From positions 1 to 18,926 of the forward strand of contig CALISV010000386.1 of assembly GCA_938041615.1 (NCBI GenBank): a stretch of DNA of 18,926 nucleotides, read 5' to 3'. Positions 1 to 8,503 of this stretch are shown in pieces. The stretch is from an uncultured Campylobacter sp. (GTDB lineage: Bacteria; Campylobacterota; Campylobacteria; Campylobacterales; Campylobacteraceae). Made by a program: the position numbers and the translations under genes. The stretch's first letter is position 1. Each line of letters opens with the position of its first letter. The notes below the pieces were generated by a model. That model searched no databases. It saw only the letters and a program-made list of their open reading frames with translations, and was not told the DNA's origin.

Positions 1-307
1 GCATTAACTCGCCAAAGCCGGGCATCATCTTTTCGCATACGGCCTCGGTCGCCTCAGGCGTCACGTCGCGTGGAGCCGGTCCCGTGCCGCCCGTCGTTAG
101 CACTAGATCGCAGTCTAGCACGTCTATCATGTGTTTTAGGCGCTCTTTTATGAGCTCGATCTCATCGGGAATCACCTCGTAAAAATACTCGCGCTCGCTC
201 GTTATCCAGCCGTCCAAAACCTCTTTTATCGCCGCGCCCGATAGATCGTCGTATTTGCCTTCGCTAGCGCGGTCGCTTAGCGTCAAAATGCCTATTTTTG
301 CCTTCAT
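1..307 (-). CDS. mogA: Molybdopterin adenylyltransferase, 3' part cut by window edge
   Basis: This gene encodes the enzyme that adenylates molybdopterin (MPT + ATP to MPT-AMP) before molybdate insertion in molybdenum-cofactor synthesis, a cytosolic step. Only the first 102 residues are in the window. They begin MKAKIGILTLSDRAS, the usual opening of the MogA/MoaB fold, and contain TTGGTGPAPRDVTPEAT at residues 71-87, the family's signature nucleotide/MPT-binding loop. The ATG at 305-307 has a strong Shine-Dalgarno AAGGAGA (complement of 312-318). It starts 15 bp after the stop of the FtsH-like gene, so it probably belongs to the same leftward operon. MoaB is a close relative with the same fold, but the loop and operon-end position do not separate the two; MogA is preferred because the TPEAT version is typical of it. 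Confidence 0.88.
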   Translation of the reverse strand, partial: MKAKIGILTLSDRASEGKYDDLSGAAIKEVLDGWITSEREYFYEVIPDEIELIKERLKHMIDVLDCDLVLTTGGTGPAPRDVTPEATEAVCEKMMPGFGELM

Positions 308-322
308 ATTTTCTCCTTAAAT

Positions 323-1990
323 TTAGTTGTAATACTCTTTTATTATCTTGCCCAGCGCGTCTTTATCGATACTCTCAAAAATCTCGATATGCTCGCTGAT
401 GCGCTCTAGCTGCGTTTTCATGCCTGCTAAAAACGTCCCGACCTCGACGTATGCCTCCTGCAGTAGCTCCTCAGCCTCCGCCGCGCTTGGCGTAAAGGTA
501 TGCCCCATGCCGTACTCAAAGACCATGTTTTGCGCGATCTCACGGGCCTTTTGGATGTCGGCGTTAGAGTTTGAAAAAGTATCGTCTTTGACCATCTTTA
601 GCGCGCTCATACCAGCCAAACAGACCTTGATACGCGCAAACATCTGCGAGCGCGACTCTATCTCTCGCTCGGGGCGCATAAACTGCTCCTCGACGAGCGA
701 AATTTTTTCAAATTCTATCCCAAACCAATACGCAGCCAAAGCCTTTGCGCCCTGATATAGCGCCTGAATGCGCTTTTCCTCGTCGTTGTAGCTTAAAATC
801 CTTCTTTTACCGAGCAGGACTTTGTTTAAAACGCTTTCAAAATCGCTAAACTCTATCATCTCGCCGCCGCGTCTTAGCGCATTTATCGCAGCTTCATTTA
901 CCAGCGTAGAAAGCGCCGCCCCGCTAAAACCGACGCTGATACGCGCTACGTCCTGCGCCTCTACGCTCGTGTTTTTGTCTTTTAGATAGGACTTTAAAAT
1001 CTCGACCCTGTCGGTAAAATCGGGCATCGAAAGAAAAATGCGCCTGTCAAATCGTCCCGAGCGTAGCAGCGCCTCGTCTATCATCTCGATACGGTTGGTC
1101 GCGGCGATCACGATGACGCCCGAGTTATCCTCAAAGCCGTCCATCTCGGTCAGCAGCTGATTTAGCGTGGCCTCGCGCTCGTCGTTTCGGTTGCCGCCGC
1201 GCACCTTGCCCACGGCATCGATCTCGTCGATAAAGATGATAGATGGTGCATAGGCTTTAGCCTTTAAAAACAGCTCATGCACGCGTTTTGCGCCCATACC
1301 GACGTAAATTTGCACGAAACTAGCGCCGCTTTGGTAAAAAAACGGCACTCCAGCCTCGCCCGCGACGGCCTTTGCAACTAGCGTTTTACCCACGCCAGGA
1401 GGCCCCACCATCAGCACGCCTTTTGGCATTTTGATGCCGAATTTTTTATATTTCGTCGGATTTTTTAGAAAATCCACGATCTCGCTTAGCTCAAATTTGA
1501 CGTCCTTTATGCCCGCCACGTCGTCAAATTTGACGTTTGAGATAGCAGGGGCTACCGAGCTAGCGGCGATATTGTCGTATTCATAGACGTTTGCTTTTTG
1601 ATTTTCGTTTTGAGCGGCTAGTTTTTGTTTTTTAAACCTCGCATAAACCGCAAGCCCCGCAAAGCAGATAACAAGCAGCGCCAGCACGGCTAAAATTTCA
1701 TCTAGCACGGGCGTCTCTTTTTTTAGATCGACGGGCACTTTTTGCACCAGAGCGCGCATATCCACGCCGTCTTTTACGATGATGTATTTGTTGCCGCCCT
1801 TAGTCGTGAGCTCCAGCTCGCCGCCGTTTACGGTCGCGCTTGCGATCATGTCGCCCTCTAGCAGCTTTTCGTAGCTTTCGTACATTATATTTTTGGGCTG
1901 ACTTCTGCCTACCGCAACGGCTAGCAAAACCGCCAAAATAGCCGTCAAAATCACGATAATCTTTTGTTTATTTAGCTTAAATTTGCGCAT
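323..1990 (-). CDS. FtsH-like membrane AAA+ ATPase with degenerate protease site
   Basis: A 555-residue inner-membrane AAA+ protein with FtsH architecture: membrane helix about 10-28, short periplasmic domain 29-97, second helix about 98-117, then a cytoplasmic AAA module. The ATPase looks active: Walker A GPPGVGKT (196-203), pore loop FVQIYVG (225-231), Walker [10 protein letters not shown] (251-259), and a second region of homology with Arg fingers R313 and R316. The M41 peptidase part is present but its zinc motif is lost: where FtsH has YHEAGHAL, this reads YQGAKALA (412-419), removing both zinc histidines and the catalytic glutamate. The third ligand region remains (SNADIQKA, D478). The protein is about 90 residues shorter than E. 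coli FtsH. It overlaps mtaB by 14 bp and has GAGG upstream. It is probably an unfoldase or chaperone without protease activity. It matches, by synteny from memory, H. pylori HP0286 and C. jejuni Cj1005c. Confidence 0.9.
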   Translation of the reverse strand: MRKFKLNKQKIIVILTAILAVLLAVAVGRSQPKNIMYESYEKLLEGDMIASATVNGGELELTTKGGNKYIIVKDGVDMRALVQKVPVDLKKETPVLDEILAVLALLVICFAGLAVYARFKKQKLAAQNENQKANVYEYDNIAASSVAPAISNVKFDDVAGIKDVKFELSEIVDFLKNPTKYKKFGIKMPKGVLMVGPPGVGKTLVAKAVAGEAGVPFFYQSGASFVQIYVGMGAKRVHELFLKAKAYAPSIIFIDEIDAVGKVRGGNRNDEREATLNQLLTEMDGFEDNSGVIVIAATNRIEMIDEALLRSGRFDRRIFLSMPDFTDRVEILKSYLKDKNTSVEAQDVARISVGFSGAALSTLVNEAAINALRRGGEMIEFSDFESVLNKVLLGKRRILSYNDEEKRIQALYQGAKALAAYWFGIEFEKISLVEEQFMRPEREIESRSQMFARIKVCLAGMSALKMVKDDTFSNSNADIQKAREIAQNMVFEYGMGHTFTPSAAEAEELLQEAYVEVGTFLAGMKTQLERISEHIEIFESIDKDALGKIIKEYYN

Positions 1991-3266
1991 AGTCGCCCTC
2001 GCTTTTTACTTCAAATTTATCTATGACCGCCCACTCTTTTAAAATTTGCTTATCCGTTTTGATTTTTACTTTGTTATAAAACTGATCGAAGCCCTCGTAA
2101 AATTCGCCGTTTAGTTGCTCGACGAGCACGTTTAGGCTCCCGCCTTTTTTGGCGTGCTCTTGCCTAAATTTAAAATTATTTTCCGCTACGATTTGCTTTA
2201 AAACCTTAAGCCTAGCCTTTGCCACATCGCCGCTAACGTCCACTTTCATATCCGCCGAGTGCGTACCGCTTCGCGGCGAATACGCAAAGCAGTGCAGATG
2301 CGTGAGCGGAAATTTTTTAAAATTGTCTAGTGCCTCGCTCCAAATTTCCTCGCTCTCGCCAGGATGCCCCACGATGTAGTCGGTTCCTAGCGCAAAACCC
2401 ATCTGGCTAAGCTCCAAAAACAGCTCCAAATCCCTAAAGGCTTGATTTCGCCGTCTCATGATACGCAGCATCGCCTCGCTCGTGTGCTGAAGCGCGATGT
2501 GCAGGTGCCGCTCTAGCCAGCTCTCGCACAAGATCTCGCGAAAGCTCTCGTCTATCTGGCTTGGCTCTATGCTACCGAGCCTTATGCGCTTTATGCCGCC
2601 TATTTTACCGAGCCTACCTAGCAAGCGACCTAGGCTTGAGCCAGTATCCTTGCCGTAGCTGCCGATGTTTGTGCCGGTTAGCACTAGCTCGTTGTAGCCG
2701 TTATAGGCTAAAATTTTAGCCTCACGCAAAATAGCTTCCTCATTCATACTACGCGCCTTGCCGCGAACGGCGGGGATGATACAGTAACTGCAGGCAAAGT
2801 CGCAGCCCTCTTGGATCTTGATAAAGGCTTTGGTGTGATTTTCGTAGTTTGTTACGATATTTTTGTCGATACTTTTTAAATTTCCAAGCTCAAAAAACGG
2901 ATCTTGCGACTTTAGCAGCGTGTTTATATCCTCTTTTTTACTCGCGCCTATCACGCCAAAAACCGAGTTTTTGTTAAACAGCTCTTTGCCCTTGCTCACC
3001 GCGCCGCAGCCCGTTAGTATCACTCTGGCGCCGCGCTTTTTTATGCCGTTTATGTAGCTGCGCGCGCCGCTATCGGCGGAGTTTGTGACCGTGCAGGAGT
3101 TTACCACTACGATGTCGGCTTCGTTTTCGTCGCTAACGATATCGTAGTCTTTGACGTAGCTTTTCATCAGCTCGGTGTCGTAGATGTTCGTGCGGCAGCC
3201 GAATGTTTTAAAAAACACCTTCTCTCGGCGCGGCTCTTGCGGGGTCAAATTTGAGTTAGGCTTCAT
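1977..3266 (-). CDS. mtaB: tRNA t6A37 methylthiotransferase, radical SAM
   Basis: A 429-residue methylthiotransferase of the MiaB/RimO/MtaB family. MtaB converts t6A at position 37 of ANN-decoding tRNAs to ms2t6A. The N-terminal UPF0004 domain carries the three auxiliary-cluster cysteines C24 (KTFGCRTN), C58 (NSCTVTN) and C87 (LTGCGA). The radical-SAM triad is C155, C159, C162 (GCDFACSYC). The GCRTN and NSCTVTN forms are typical of MtaB rather than MiaB or RimO. The C-terminal region (about 385-420) is a divergent TRAM-like segment. The chosen ATG has GGAG 6 bases upstream (GGAGAAGC then ATG) and overlaps the channel gene's end by 11 bp. The stop overlaps the FtsH-like gene by 14 bp, so translation is probably coupled through the three genes. 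Subfamily assignment is inferred from motifs. Confidence 0.9.
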   Translation of the reverse strand: MKPNSNLTPQEPRREKVFFKTFGCRTNIYDTELMKSYVKDYDIVSDENEADIVVVNSCTVTNSADSGARSYINGIKKRGARVILTGCGAVSKGKELFNKNSVFGVIGASKKEDINTLLKSQDPFFELGNLKSIDKNIVTNYENHTKAFIKIQEGCDFACSYCIIPAVRGKARSMNEEAILREAKILAYNGYNELVLTGTNIGSYGKDTGSSLGRLLGRLGKIGGIKRIRLGSIEPSQIDESFREILCESWLERHLHIALQHTSEAMLRIMRRRNQAFRDLELFLELSQMGFALGTDYIVGHPGESEEIWSEALDNFKKFPLTHLHCFAYSPRSGTHSADMKVDVSGDVAKARLKVLKQIVAENNFKFRQEHAKKGGSLNVLVEQLNGEFYEGFDQFYNKVKIKTDKQILKEWAVIDKFEVKSEGDYAQI

Positions 3267-4851
3267 GCTTCTCCTCGCCGCCTTCGCCCATCGGCTTTGA
3301 CTCGCCTGCTTTTACGCGTCTATCCATGTATAAAGTCTGCGTCGGATAGGCGATCACGATGTCGTCGTGGCTAGCTATGGCTTCCATTATCTCCGCACTT
3401 ATCGTGCTTCGCAAAGATAGCGTGGCAAAGGTGTTTGCCATATACCAGACCGAAATTTTTACGCCGTAAGGCTCGATAAAGGTAAATACGCGCGGCTCGA
3501 CGTTTGGATTTTTGATGCTGTATTGATTTCGCAGCTTGCTCATTTGTTTTTTGGCGATTTCCGTGTAGCCTTTGGAGTATTTTCGCGCGATATCCTTGAT
3601 GATGTGGGCGGCTTTTTTGTGGTTAGAATCAAAGCTACAAACCACGTCGATGCCGTCCCAGACGGTCTTCATGCCGTGGTGCGAGTAGTTTGCGATAAGA
3701 TCGGTAAAGATATAATTATTTGGCACGAATATAATACGCCCCGCTCTGCGGTTTGAGTTTACCGTGACGATCGTGACGTCCTCGTAAATAGTCATCCTAA
3801 GCAGCGAGATATCGATGATGTCGCCCACGACGTCCTCTCCGTCCTTGCGCACCTTGATGCGGTCGCCGACGTGAAAACTACCGCCAAAAACCACCACCGT
3901 CCAGCCGAGCATACTCATAAACATATCTTTCATCGCAATCGCAATACCAGCGGACGCAAAGCCCAGCACCGTAACGAGATAGGTCACGTTTTCGATATAG
4001 GCAAAAAGCAAAATCATGATGATGAGCGTGATGTTTACGAGGTTTATAAATTTATTCGCCGTGTAGAGGCGCTCGTTGTCGGTGATCGTCTTTTTGATGA
4101 TAAATTTGAACAAAAACGAAAGCCCGATAACGACGACGATAAATATACCGATATCAAGCGCCTTTTTCATCTGCGCTTTGATATCCTCGCTGGTGCGGTT
4201 TATCGCCTCGTTTACGCGCTTTTCATACACGCCGTAGGTTGTTTTTGCGATATCGGCCGCGGCGTTAAACTCCGCTAGTTCCTGTCTAGCCTCGGCAAGC
4301 TCGGCTTGAAAGCGCGCATCGTCGCTCAAATTTACGATCTGGGTTAAAATTTGCTCTTTTCTAGCTAGCTCGTCGGTCGTCTTAGAAAGCCCGTCCAGTC
4401 GGCGCTTGTACTCGTCTTTTTCGCTTTTTAGCTGCTTTATATGCGAAAAGCCCGAGATCACGGCGACGGGATTGGTTATCTTTTGTAAAATTTCTATCTC
4501 GGGAGCCGTTATCATGCTAGAAAACGGCGCTTTTTGAAACTCCCTTAAAAGCTCGATCTGCTCTTTTAGCGTGCTTTGCTTTTTTTGTAGCTCGAGCACT
4601 TTTTCGGTATTTTTAGCCTGTTTTTTTATCGCTGCTTCGATTTCGTCGAGCTCCGCGCTTAGCTTTTGAAAGGTGTTGTAGTTTGAGTAGCGAGTCGCCC
4701 AGATGTTATCGGCTAGCTCATCCTCGATAAACGACAAAGACGCGTTTAGCTCGGATAGCTGAGCTTCTTTGGTTGCGTTAAATTCGCTAGGAATATCATC
4801 AAGCGCATAGGCAAAGATCGCAAAAAATAAAATAAATAAAATTTTTCTCAT
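3256..4851 (-). CDS. MscS-family mechanosensitive channel with long N-terminal coiled coil
   Basis: A 531-residue inner-membrane channel of the MscS superfamily, which releases solutes on hypo-osmotic shock. It begins with a cleavable-looking signal peptide (residues 1-16, ending FAYA). A Glu/Lys/Gln-rich, coiled-coil-like periplasmic domain (about 25-225) follows. Then come three helices at about 233-253, 266-286 and 290-322. The last is the small-residue-rich MscS pore helix (GFASAGIAIAMKD). The beta domain follows with FHVGDRIKV (326-334) and GDIIDISLLRM (343-353). The protein is about twice the size of E. coli MscS, closer to the larger family members with periplasmic extensions. Its start shares ATGA with the end of aroB, indicating coupled translation. 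By remembered synteny it corresponds to C. jejuni Cj1007c and H. pylori HP0284. Confidence 0.88.
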   Translation of the reverse strand: MRKILFILFFAIFAYALDDIPSEFNATKEAQLSELNASLSFIEDELADNIWATRYSNYNTFQKLSAELDEIEAAIKKQAKNTEKVLELQKKQSTLKEQIELLREFQKAPFSSMITAPEIEILQKITNPVAVISGFSHIKQLKSEKDEYKRRLDGLSKTTDELARKEQILTQIVNLSDDARFQAELAEARQELAEFNAAADIAKTTYGVYEKRVNEAINRTSEDIKAQMKKALDIGIFIVVVIGLSFLFKFIIKKTITDNERLYTANKFINLVNITLIIMILLFAYIENVTYLVTVLGFASAGIAIAMKDMFMSMLGWTVVVFGGSFHVGDRIKVRKDGEDVVGDIIDISLLRMTIYEDVTIVTVNSNRRAGRIIFVPNNYIFTDLIANYSHHGMKTVWDGIDVVCSFDSNHKKAAHIIKDIARKYSKGYTEIAKKQMSKLRNQYSIKNPNVEPRVFTFIEPYGVKISVWYMANTFATLSLRSTISAEIMEAIASHDDIVIAYPTQTLYMDRRVKAGESKPMGEGGEEKHEA

Positions 4852-5885
4852 TCAAACTCTCTTAAAACGTCCATCACGAGCTCGCGCGGCACGTCTTTTC
4901 GTATTTCGTAGTCTCCAATACCTCGCGGCAGGATAAATTTGATCGCGGAGTTTTCCGCCTTTTTATCGAGAAAAAACGCATCGTAAAAGCTACTTGCGTT
5001 TGGCACCTTGTAGCTTATCGGTAGGCCGAATTTAACTAAAAGCTCCGCCGCGCGCGCCTTTTGCTCCTCGCTCATAAGGCCAAGCTTCACCGCTAGCGCG
5101 TTAGCCATATTCATACCGATCGCCACCGCTTCGCCGTGTAGATATTTTTTGTAGTTCGTTTCGTTTTCTATCACGTGAGCGAAGGTGTGTCCGTAGTTTA
5201 GCACCGCGCGCACGCCTTTTTCGCGCTCGTCAGCCTCCACGGCGGCGGCTTTGATCTGCACGCAGCGGTAGATTAAATTTTGCAAATTCGCCTCATCGGT
5301 CAAATTTGCGTTCTCCATCCACGAAAATAGCTTTTCGTCAAAGGTTATCGCCATCTTTACGGCCTCTGCAAGGCCTGCTGCAAATTCGCGCTTTTCAAGC
5401 GTTTTTAAAAACTCCGTTTCGCAGTAAACGGCGCTAGGTTGGTAAAACGAGCCGATTAGATTTTTGCCGAATTTGTTATTTACGCCCGTTTTTCCGCCTA
5501 CGCTAGCATCCACTTGCGCTAGCAGGGTCGTGGGGATGTTTATAAATTTGATCCCGCGCTCGAAAATGCTCGCCGCAAAGCCCGTCATATCGCTCACCAC
5601 TCCGCCGCCAAGCGCGATGATCACGCTGCTTCGGTCAAGGCGGCTAACGAAAAGCTGCTCTAAAATCGCTTCGATAGTTTGCATATTTTTATACTCTTCG
5701 CCGTCGGGGACGCTGATGATAAATTTTTGCGGACAATCTATGCGCGAGAGTAAATTTTGCAGATAAAGCCCGCCTACCTTTGCGTTGGTCACGATAGCGA
5801 CTTTAGCGTCAAATTTAAGCTCTTTTAGCTCGTTTATATAGACGCCGTAGCCAGGCTTGCCGTCAAATTTTATATCTATTTTCAT
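4848..5885 (-). CDS. aroB: 3-dehydroquinate synthase
   Basis: This enzyme cyclises DAHP to 3-dehydroquinate, the second step of the shikimate pathway; it is cytosolic and needs NAD+ and a divalent metal. The 345-residue product has the NAD-binding GGGVVSDMTGF (93-103), LLAQVDASVGGKTGVNN (121-137), and metal ligands expected at E174 (GLAEAVK), H233 (NYGHTFAH) and H250 (LHGEAVAIG). The length is normal for bacterial AroB. A longer reading frame could begin at a TTG at 5912. I chose the ATG at 5883-5885 because GGAG lies 6 bases before it and the product MKIDIKF matches a normal family start. The stop overlaps the MscS gene as ATGA. It sits in an operon of unrelated functions, an order conserved across Campylobacterota as far as I recall. 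Confidence 0.95.
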   Translation of the reverse strand: MKIDIKFDGKPGYGVYINELKELKFDAKVAIVTNAKVGGLYLQNLLSRIDCPQKFIISVPDGEEYKNMQTIEAILEQLFVSRLDRSSVIIALGGGVVSDMTGFAASIFERGIKFINIPTTLLAQVDASVGGKTGVNNKFGKNLIGSFYQPSAVYCETEFLKTLEKREFAAGLAEAVKMAITFDEKLFSWMENANLTDEANLQNLIYRCVQIKAAAVEADEREKGVRAVLNYGHTFAHVIENETNYKKYLHGEAVAIGMNMANALAVKLGLMSEEQKARAAELLVKFGLPISYKVPNASSFYDAFFLDKKAENSAIKFILPRGIGDYEIRKDVPRELVMDVLREFE

Positions 5886-5918
5886 CTTATTCTCCGCTTT
5901 TATTTTATCCAAAATAGC

Positions 5919-7322
5919 CTAATTTATTGGTATAAAAATTTGATAATTATCGCTAAGGCGCGCGTACAGACGGTTCATGTCGTTTGAAAACGCCGCAAAC
6001 GCGTCTTTTTTACTGATCTTTTTCGTAAAAGGCACGAACTGGAGCAAATTTCGCTCTTTTTTTAGCCTTAAAATCGGATTTGAGTTTTTATCCTCGACGA
6101 CCTCGATCTTGCGGCCGAAAATTTTAGCCAAACTGTCAAAATGCTCCTCCATCTCCTCGTCCGCGCCGCTTCGGCCGAAGTGATAAAGGGTGATAGGCAT
6201 ATCAAGCTGCGAGCAGCAGTCCATGATGACGGCCGATTGACTCTCTATCTCGTCGCCAAAACCGCTACTTAGCACGACGCCCTTTTTAATCTCGTCGATG
6301 TCGCTTTTACCGATGGCGGCGACGGGTTTTTTTAGCTCAAAAAGCAGCCTTTTGTGCGCGGCAAAAAATTTATTATCCGTCACCACAAGCCCGACGTCGT
6401 TTTTAAAAACGTCGTCTTTTATCTGCCCTACTCCGCTTCCGAAATAATCAAACATCACCGTTGCCATCTCGTCGTTTACGGATTTTAGCCTTTCGTAGGC
6501 TAAATTTAGCGCAGGATTTACGACCTTGACGAAAAGGCGCCTGTTGTTTAGCTTTTCGTGCAGTTTTAGACTCTGCTCAAGCAGCCTTATGCACAGCTTT
6601 TCGCCCATCTTTTTCATGTCTAAAAACAGATAGATATTGTGCCCAAACGGATTTGGAAACTGCCCCGTTTCTTTTTTTACACTTCTAAATACGCTTAAAA
6701 GCACGCTTGGTTCACCCACTATGAGCAAAACGTCGCCAGGCAGGATCATTAAATTTGGCTTTGCGATCATGAAATTTGAACCGCGATAAATCATCGCTAT
6801 GCGCCATTTTTTCTGCGTTATCGAGCTGATGTGACGGTACATAAAGGAGCTGCCTATGGGCACCTTTACTTCCATTATCTCGCCCTTGCCAAGGCCTAGG
6901 TTGTCAGCTACTACGGGGATATCCGGTAAAAAATCCATGAGTCTAGCCGTTAGCACCGCTCGCGCGTCCAAGACCGTTAGGTGCGAGTCGTCCTCTAGCC
7001 CGCCAAGCCCCCAGAGATCCAGCATCAAAATTTCCGTTTTTTTGCTGATTTGACGCAGGTTGTTATAGACGCTGACCGTATCAAAGCCGTCTTTTAGCAT
7101 TATCATAAACTGGCTAAAATAACCGCTGGCTACTTGCCTCAGTCTATCAAGGCTCGTGGGATCAAAGCGGTAAAAGGTAAAATTTTCTAAATTTACGTCC
7201 GAGTAATCCTCGTCTCCGCAAGCGATAACTACGTAGTGATGAGTGCTGCTTCTGCTTACAAATAGTCTTTCTAAGAAATGTTTCGCTACAATGCCGTCCG
7301 CAACTATCAAGATATTTTTCAT
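5919..7322 (-). CDS. COG3400-type protein: Rossmann-like plus TrkA-C (RCK_C) domains
   Basis: A 467-residue soluble protein of unknown function. The N-terminus MKNILIVADGIVAKHFLERL has a beta strand/turn/helix opening like TrkA-N nucleotide-binding domains, without the classic GxGxxG. Residues about 145-215 look like a TrkA-C/RCK_C ligand-binding domain (IMEVKVPIGSSF, then ILPGDVLLIVGEPSVL). The rest (about 225-467) is a third domain with alternating strands and helices that I do not recognise. No signal peptide or membrane helix is visible. RCK domains usually gate potassium channels or transporters, but no partner channel of that kind is encoded here; the nearest membrane partners are the MscS channel two genes downstream and the CorA-like protein across the divergent promoter. 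ATG 7320-7322 has GGAG upstream. It is the first gene of the leftward operon. Confidence 0.75.
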   Translation of the reverse strand: MKNILIVADGIVAKHFLERLFVSRSSTHHYVVIACGDEDYSDVNLENFTFYRFDPTSLDRLRQVASGYFSQFMIMLKDGFDTVSVYNNLRQISKKTEILMLDLWGLGGLEDDSHLTVLDARAVLTARLMDFLPDIPVVADNLGLGKGEIMEVKVPIGSSFMYRHISSITQKKWRIAMIYRGSNFMIAKPNLMILPGDVLLIVGEPSVLLSVFRSVKKETGQFPNPFGHNIYLFLDMKKMGEKLCIRLLEQSLKLHEKLNNRRLFVKVVNPALNLAYERLKSVNDEMATVMFDYFGSGVGQIKDDVFKNDVGLVVTDNKFFAAHKRLLFELKKPVAAIGKSDIDEIKKGVVLSSGFGDEIESQSAVIMDCCSQLDMPITLYHFGRSGADEEMEEHFDSLAKIFGRKIEVVEDKNSNPILRLKKERNLLQFVPFTKKISKKDAFAAFSNDMNRLYARLSDNYQIFIPIN

Positions 7323-7329
7323 TAAAACT

Positions 7330-7352
7330 CCAAATTTAAAGGGACTATTATA
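7330..7352 (-). promoter_or_regulatory. Extended -10 promoter of the six-gene leftward operon
   Basis: The complement of 7347-7352 is a perfect TATAAT, preceded on the minus strand by TGA, giving the extended -10 form TGnTATAAT. Transcription would start near 7340, leaving a leader of about 18 bases that includes GGAG before the ATG at 7322. Campylobacter sigma-70 promoters commonly lack a conserved -35, so the extended -10 fits. The -35 region lies inside the first codons of tgt. Start site inferred, not mapped. Confidence 0.65.
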
Positions 7353-7357
7353 TCAAA

Positions 7358-8494
7358 ATGACTTTTAGTATAGATAAAACGGACGGTGCAGCGCGCGCGG
7401 GCACGCTAACGACCGCTCACTCGACGATCAAAACGCCTGTGTTTATGCCTGTTGGCACCGTCGGCGCCGTAAAGAGCCTAGACGCCGTGGATATGATGCA
7501 AATTCTGGACGCCCAAATCATCCTAGGCAACACCTATCACCTCTACTTGCGCCCCGGCAGCAAGGTCGTAAAGCAGCTCGGCGGCCTGCACGGTTTTACT
7601 AAATTTAACCGCTCGTTTCTAACTGATAGCGGCGGCTTTCAGGCCTTTTCGCTAAGTAAAATCTCAAAACCCGATGAAAACGGTATCAAATTTAAAAGCC
7701 ACATCGACGGTAGCGCGCACTATTTCACGCCGCGCTCGGTGCTAGATACCCAGTACGACCTAAACTCCGACATCATGATGATCCTAGACGATCTAGTAGC
7801 GCTTCCTGCCGAAAAAAAGCGCGTAGAGCTAAGCATAAAACGCACGATAAAATGGGCGCGCGAGGCGATAGACTATCATAAATTTAAGCAAAACAAAGGC
7901 GAAGGGCTCACGCAAAATATATTCGGCATAATCCAAGGCGGCACGGACGAGGCGGCGCGTAAATTTTGCGCCGAAGCGCTGTGCGAGATGCCCTTTGACG
8001 GGCTTGCTATCGGCGGTCTTAGCGTAGGCGAAAGTAATCAAGAGATGTATGATACCGTGCAGGCCGTGATGCCCTACATCGACGCGGCGCGTCCGCGCTA
8101 TCTCATGGGCGTAGGCACTCCAGAAGACCTCGTAGAAAACGTGGCTCGCGGCGTGGATATGTTTGACTGCGTGATGCCGACGCGAAACGCGCGCAACGGC
8201 ACGCTATTTACGAGTTTCGGCAAGATAAATATCAAGTCCGCGAGATTTGCAACCGACCGTGCTCCGGTAGATCCCCAGTGCGACTGCTACGCGTGCCAAA
8301 ACTACTCGCGCGCCTATCTTAGCCACCTATACCGCGCGGGCGAGCTGACGTTTTTTCGCCTAGCGAGCTTGCACAACTTGCGCTATTATCTAAATTTGAT
8401 GAAGCAAATGAGAGAAGCGATAATCGCGGGCGAATTTGAAAAATTTAGGCGAAATTTCTACACCAAACGCGGCAAAGACGCGCAAAGTATATAA
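7358..8494 (+). CDS. tgt: Queuine/preQ1 tRNA-guanine transglycosylase
   Basis: This enzyme exchanges guanine-34 of GUN-anticodon tRNAs for preQ1, a step of queuosine synthesis. The 378-residue length is normal for bacterial Tgt. Visible active-site elements are [10 protein letters not shown] with the base-binding D90, [11 protein letters not shown] (215-225), and the nucleophile D270 in [16 protein letters not shown]. The structural zinc site is CxCxxC plus His: C308, C310, C313 and H339. ATG 7358 is preceded by AAAGGGA. Only 35 bp separate it from the divergent COG3400 gene, so its own promoter must lie inside that gene's 5' end; TACAAT at 7287-7292 is a weak candidate -10. The CorA-like gene follows after 9 bp, likely in the same transcript. 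Confidence 0.96.
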   Translation: MTFSIDKTDGAARAGTLTTAHSTIKTPVFMPVGTVGAVKSLDAVDMMQILDAQIILGNTYHLYLRPGSKVVKQLGGLHGFTKFNRSFLTDSGGFQAFSLSKISKPDENGIKFKSHIDGSAHYFTPRSVLDTQYDLNSDIMMILDDLVALPAEKKRVELSIKRTIKWAREAIDYHKFKQNKGEGLTQNIFGIIQGGTDEAARKFCAEALCEMPFDGLAIGGLSVGESNQEMYDTVQAVMPYIDAARPRYLMGVGTPEDLVENVARGVDMFDCVMPTRNARNGTLFTSFGKINIKSARFATDRAPVDPQCDCYACQNYSRAYLSHLYRAGELTFFRLASLHNLRYYLNLMKQMREAIIAGEFEKFRRNFYTKRGKDAQSI

Positions 8495-8503
8495 GGCAAA
8501 ATA

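Noticed and set aside
348..755. A 135-codon plus-strand frame opposite the FtsH-like gene
   Set aside because: Ser/Cys/Ala-rich antisense product over a well-supported ATPase gene.
5886..5912. Nine extra codons of aroB from an upstream TTG
   Set aside because: The ATG at 5885 has GGAG at good spacing; the TTG has none and the extra residues are not part of the family's usual N-terminus.
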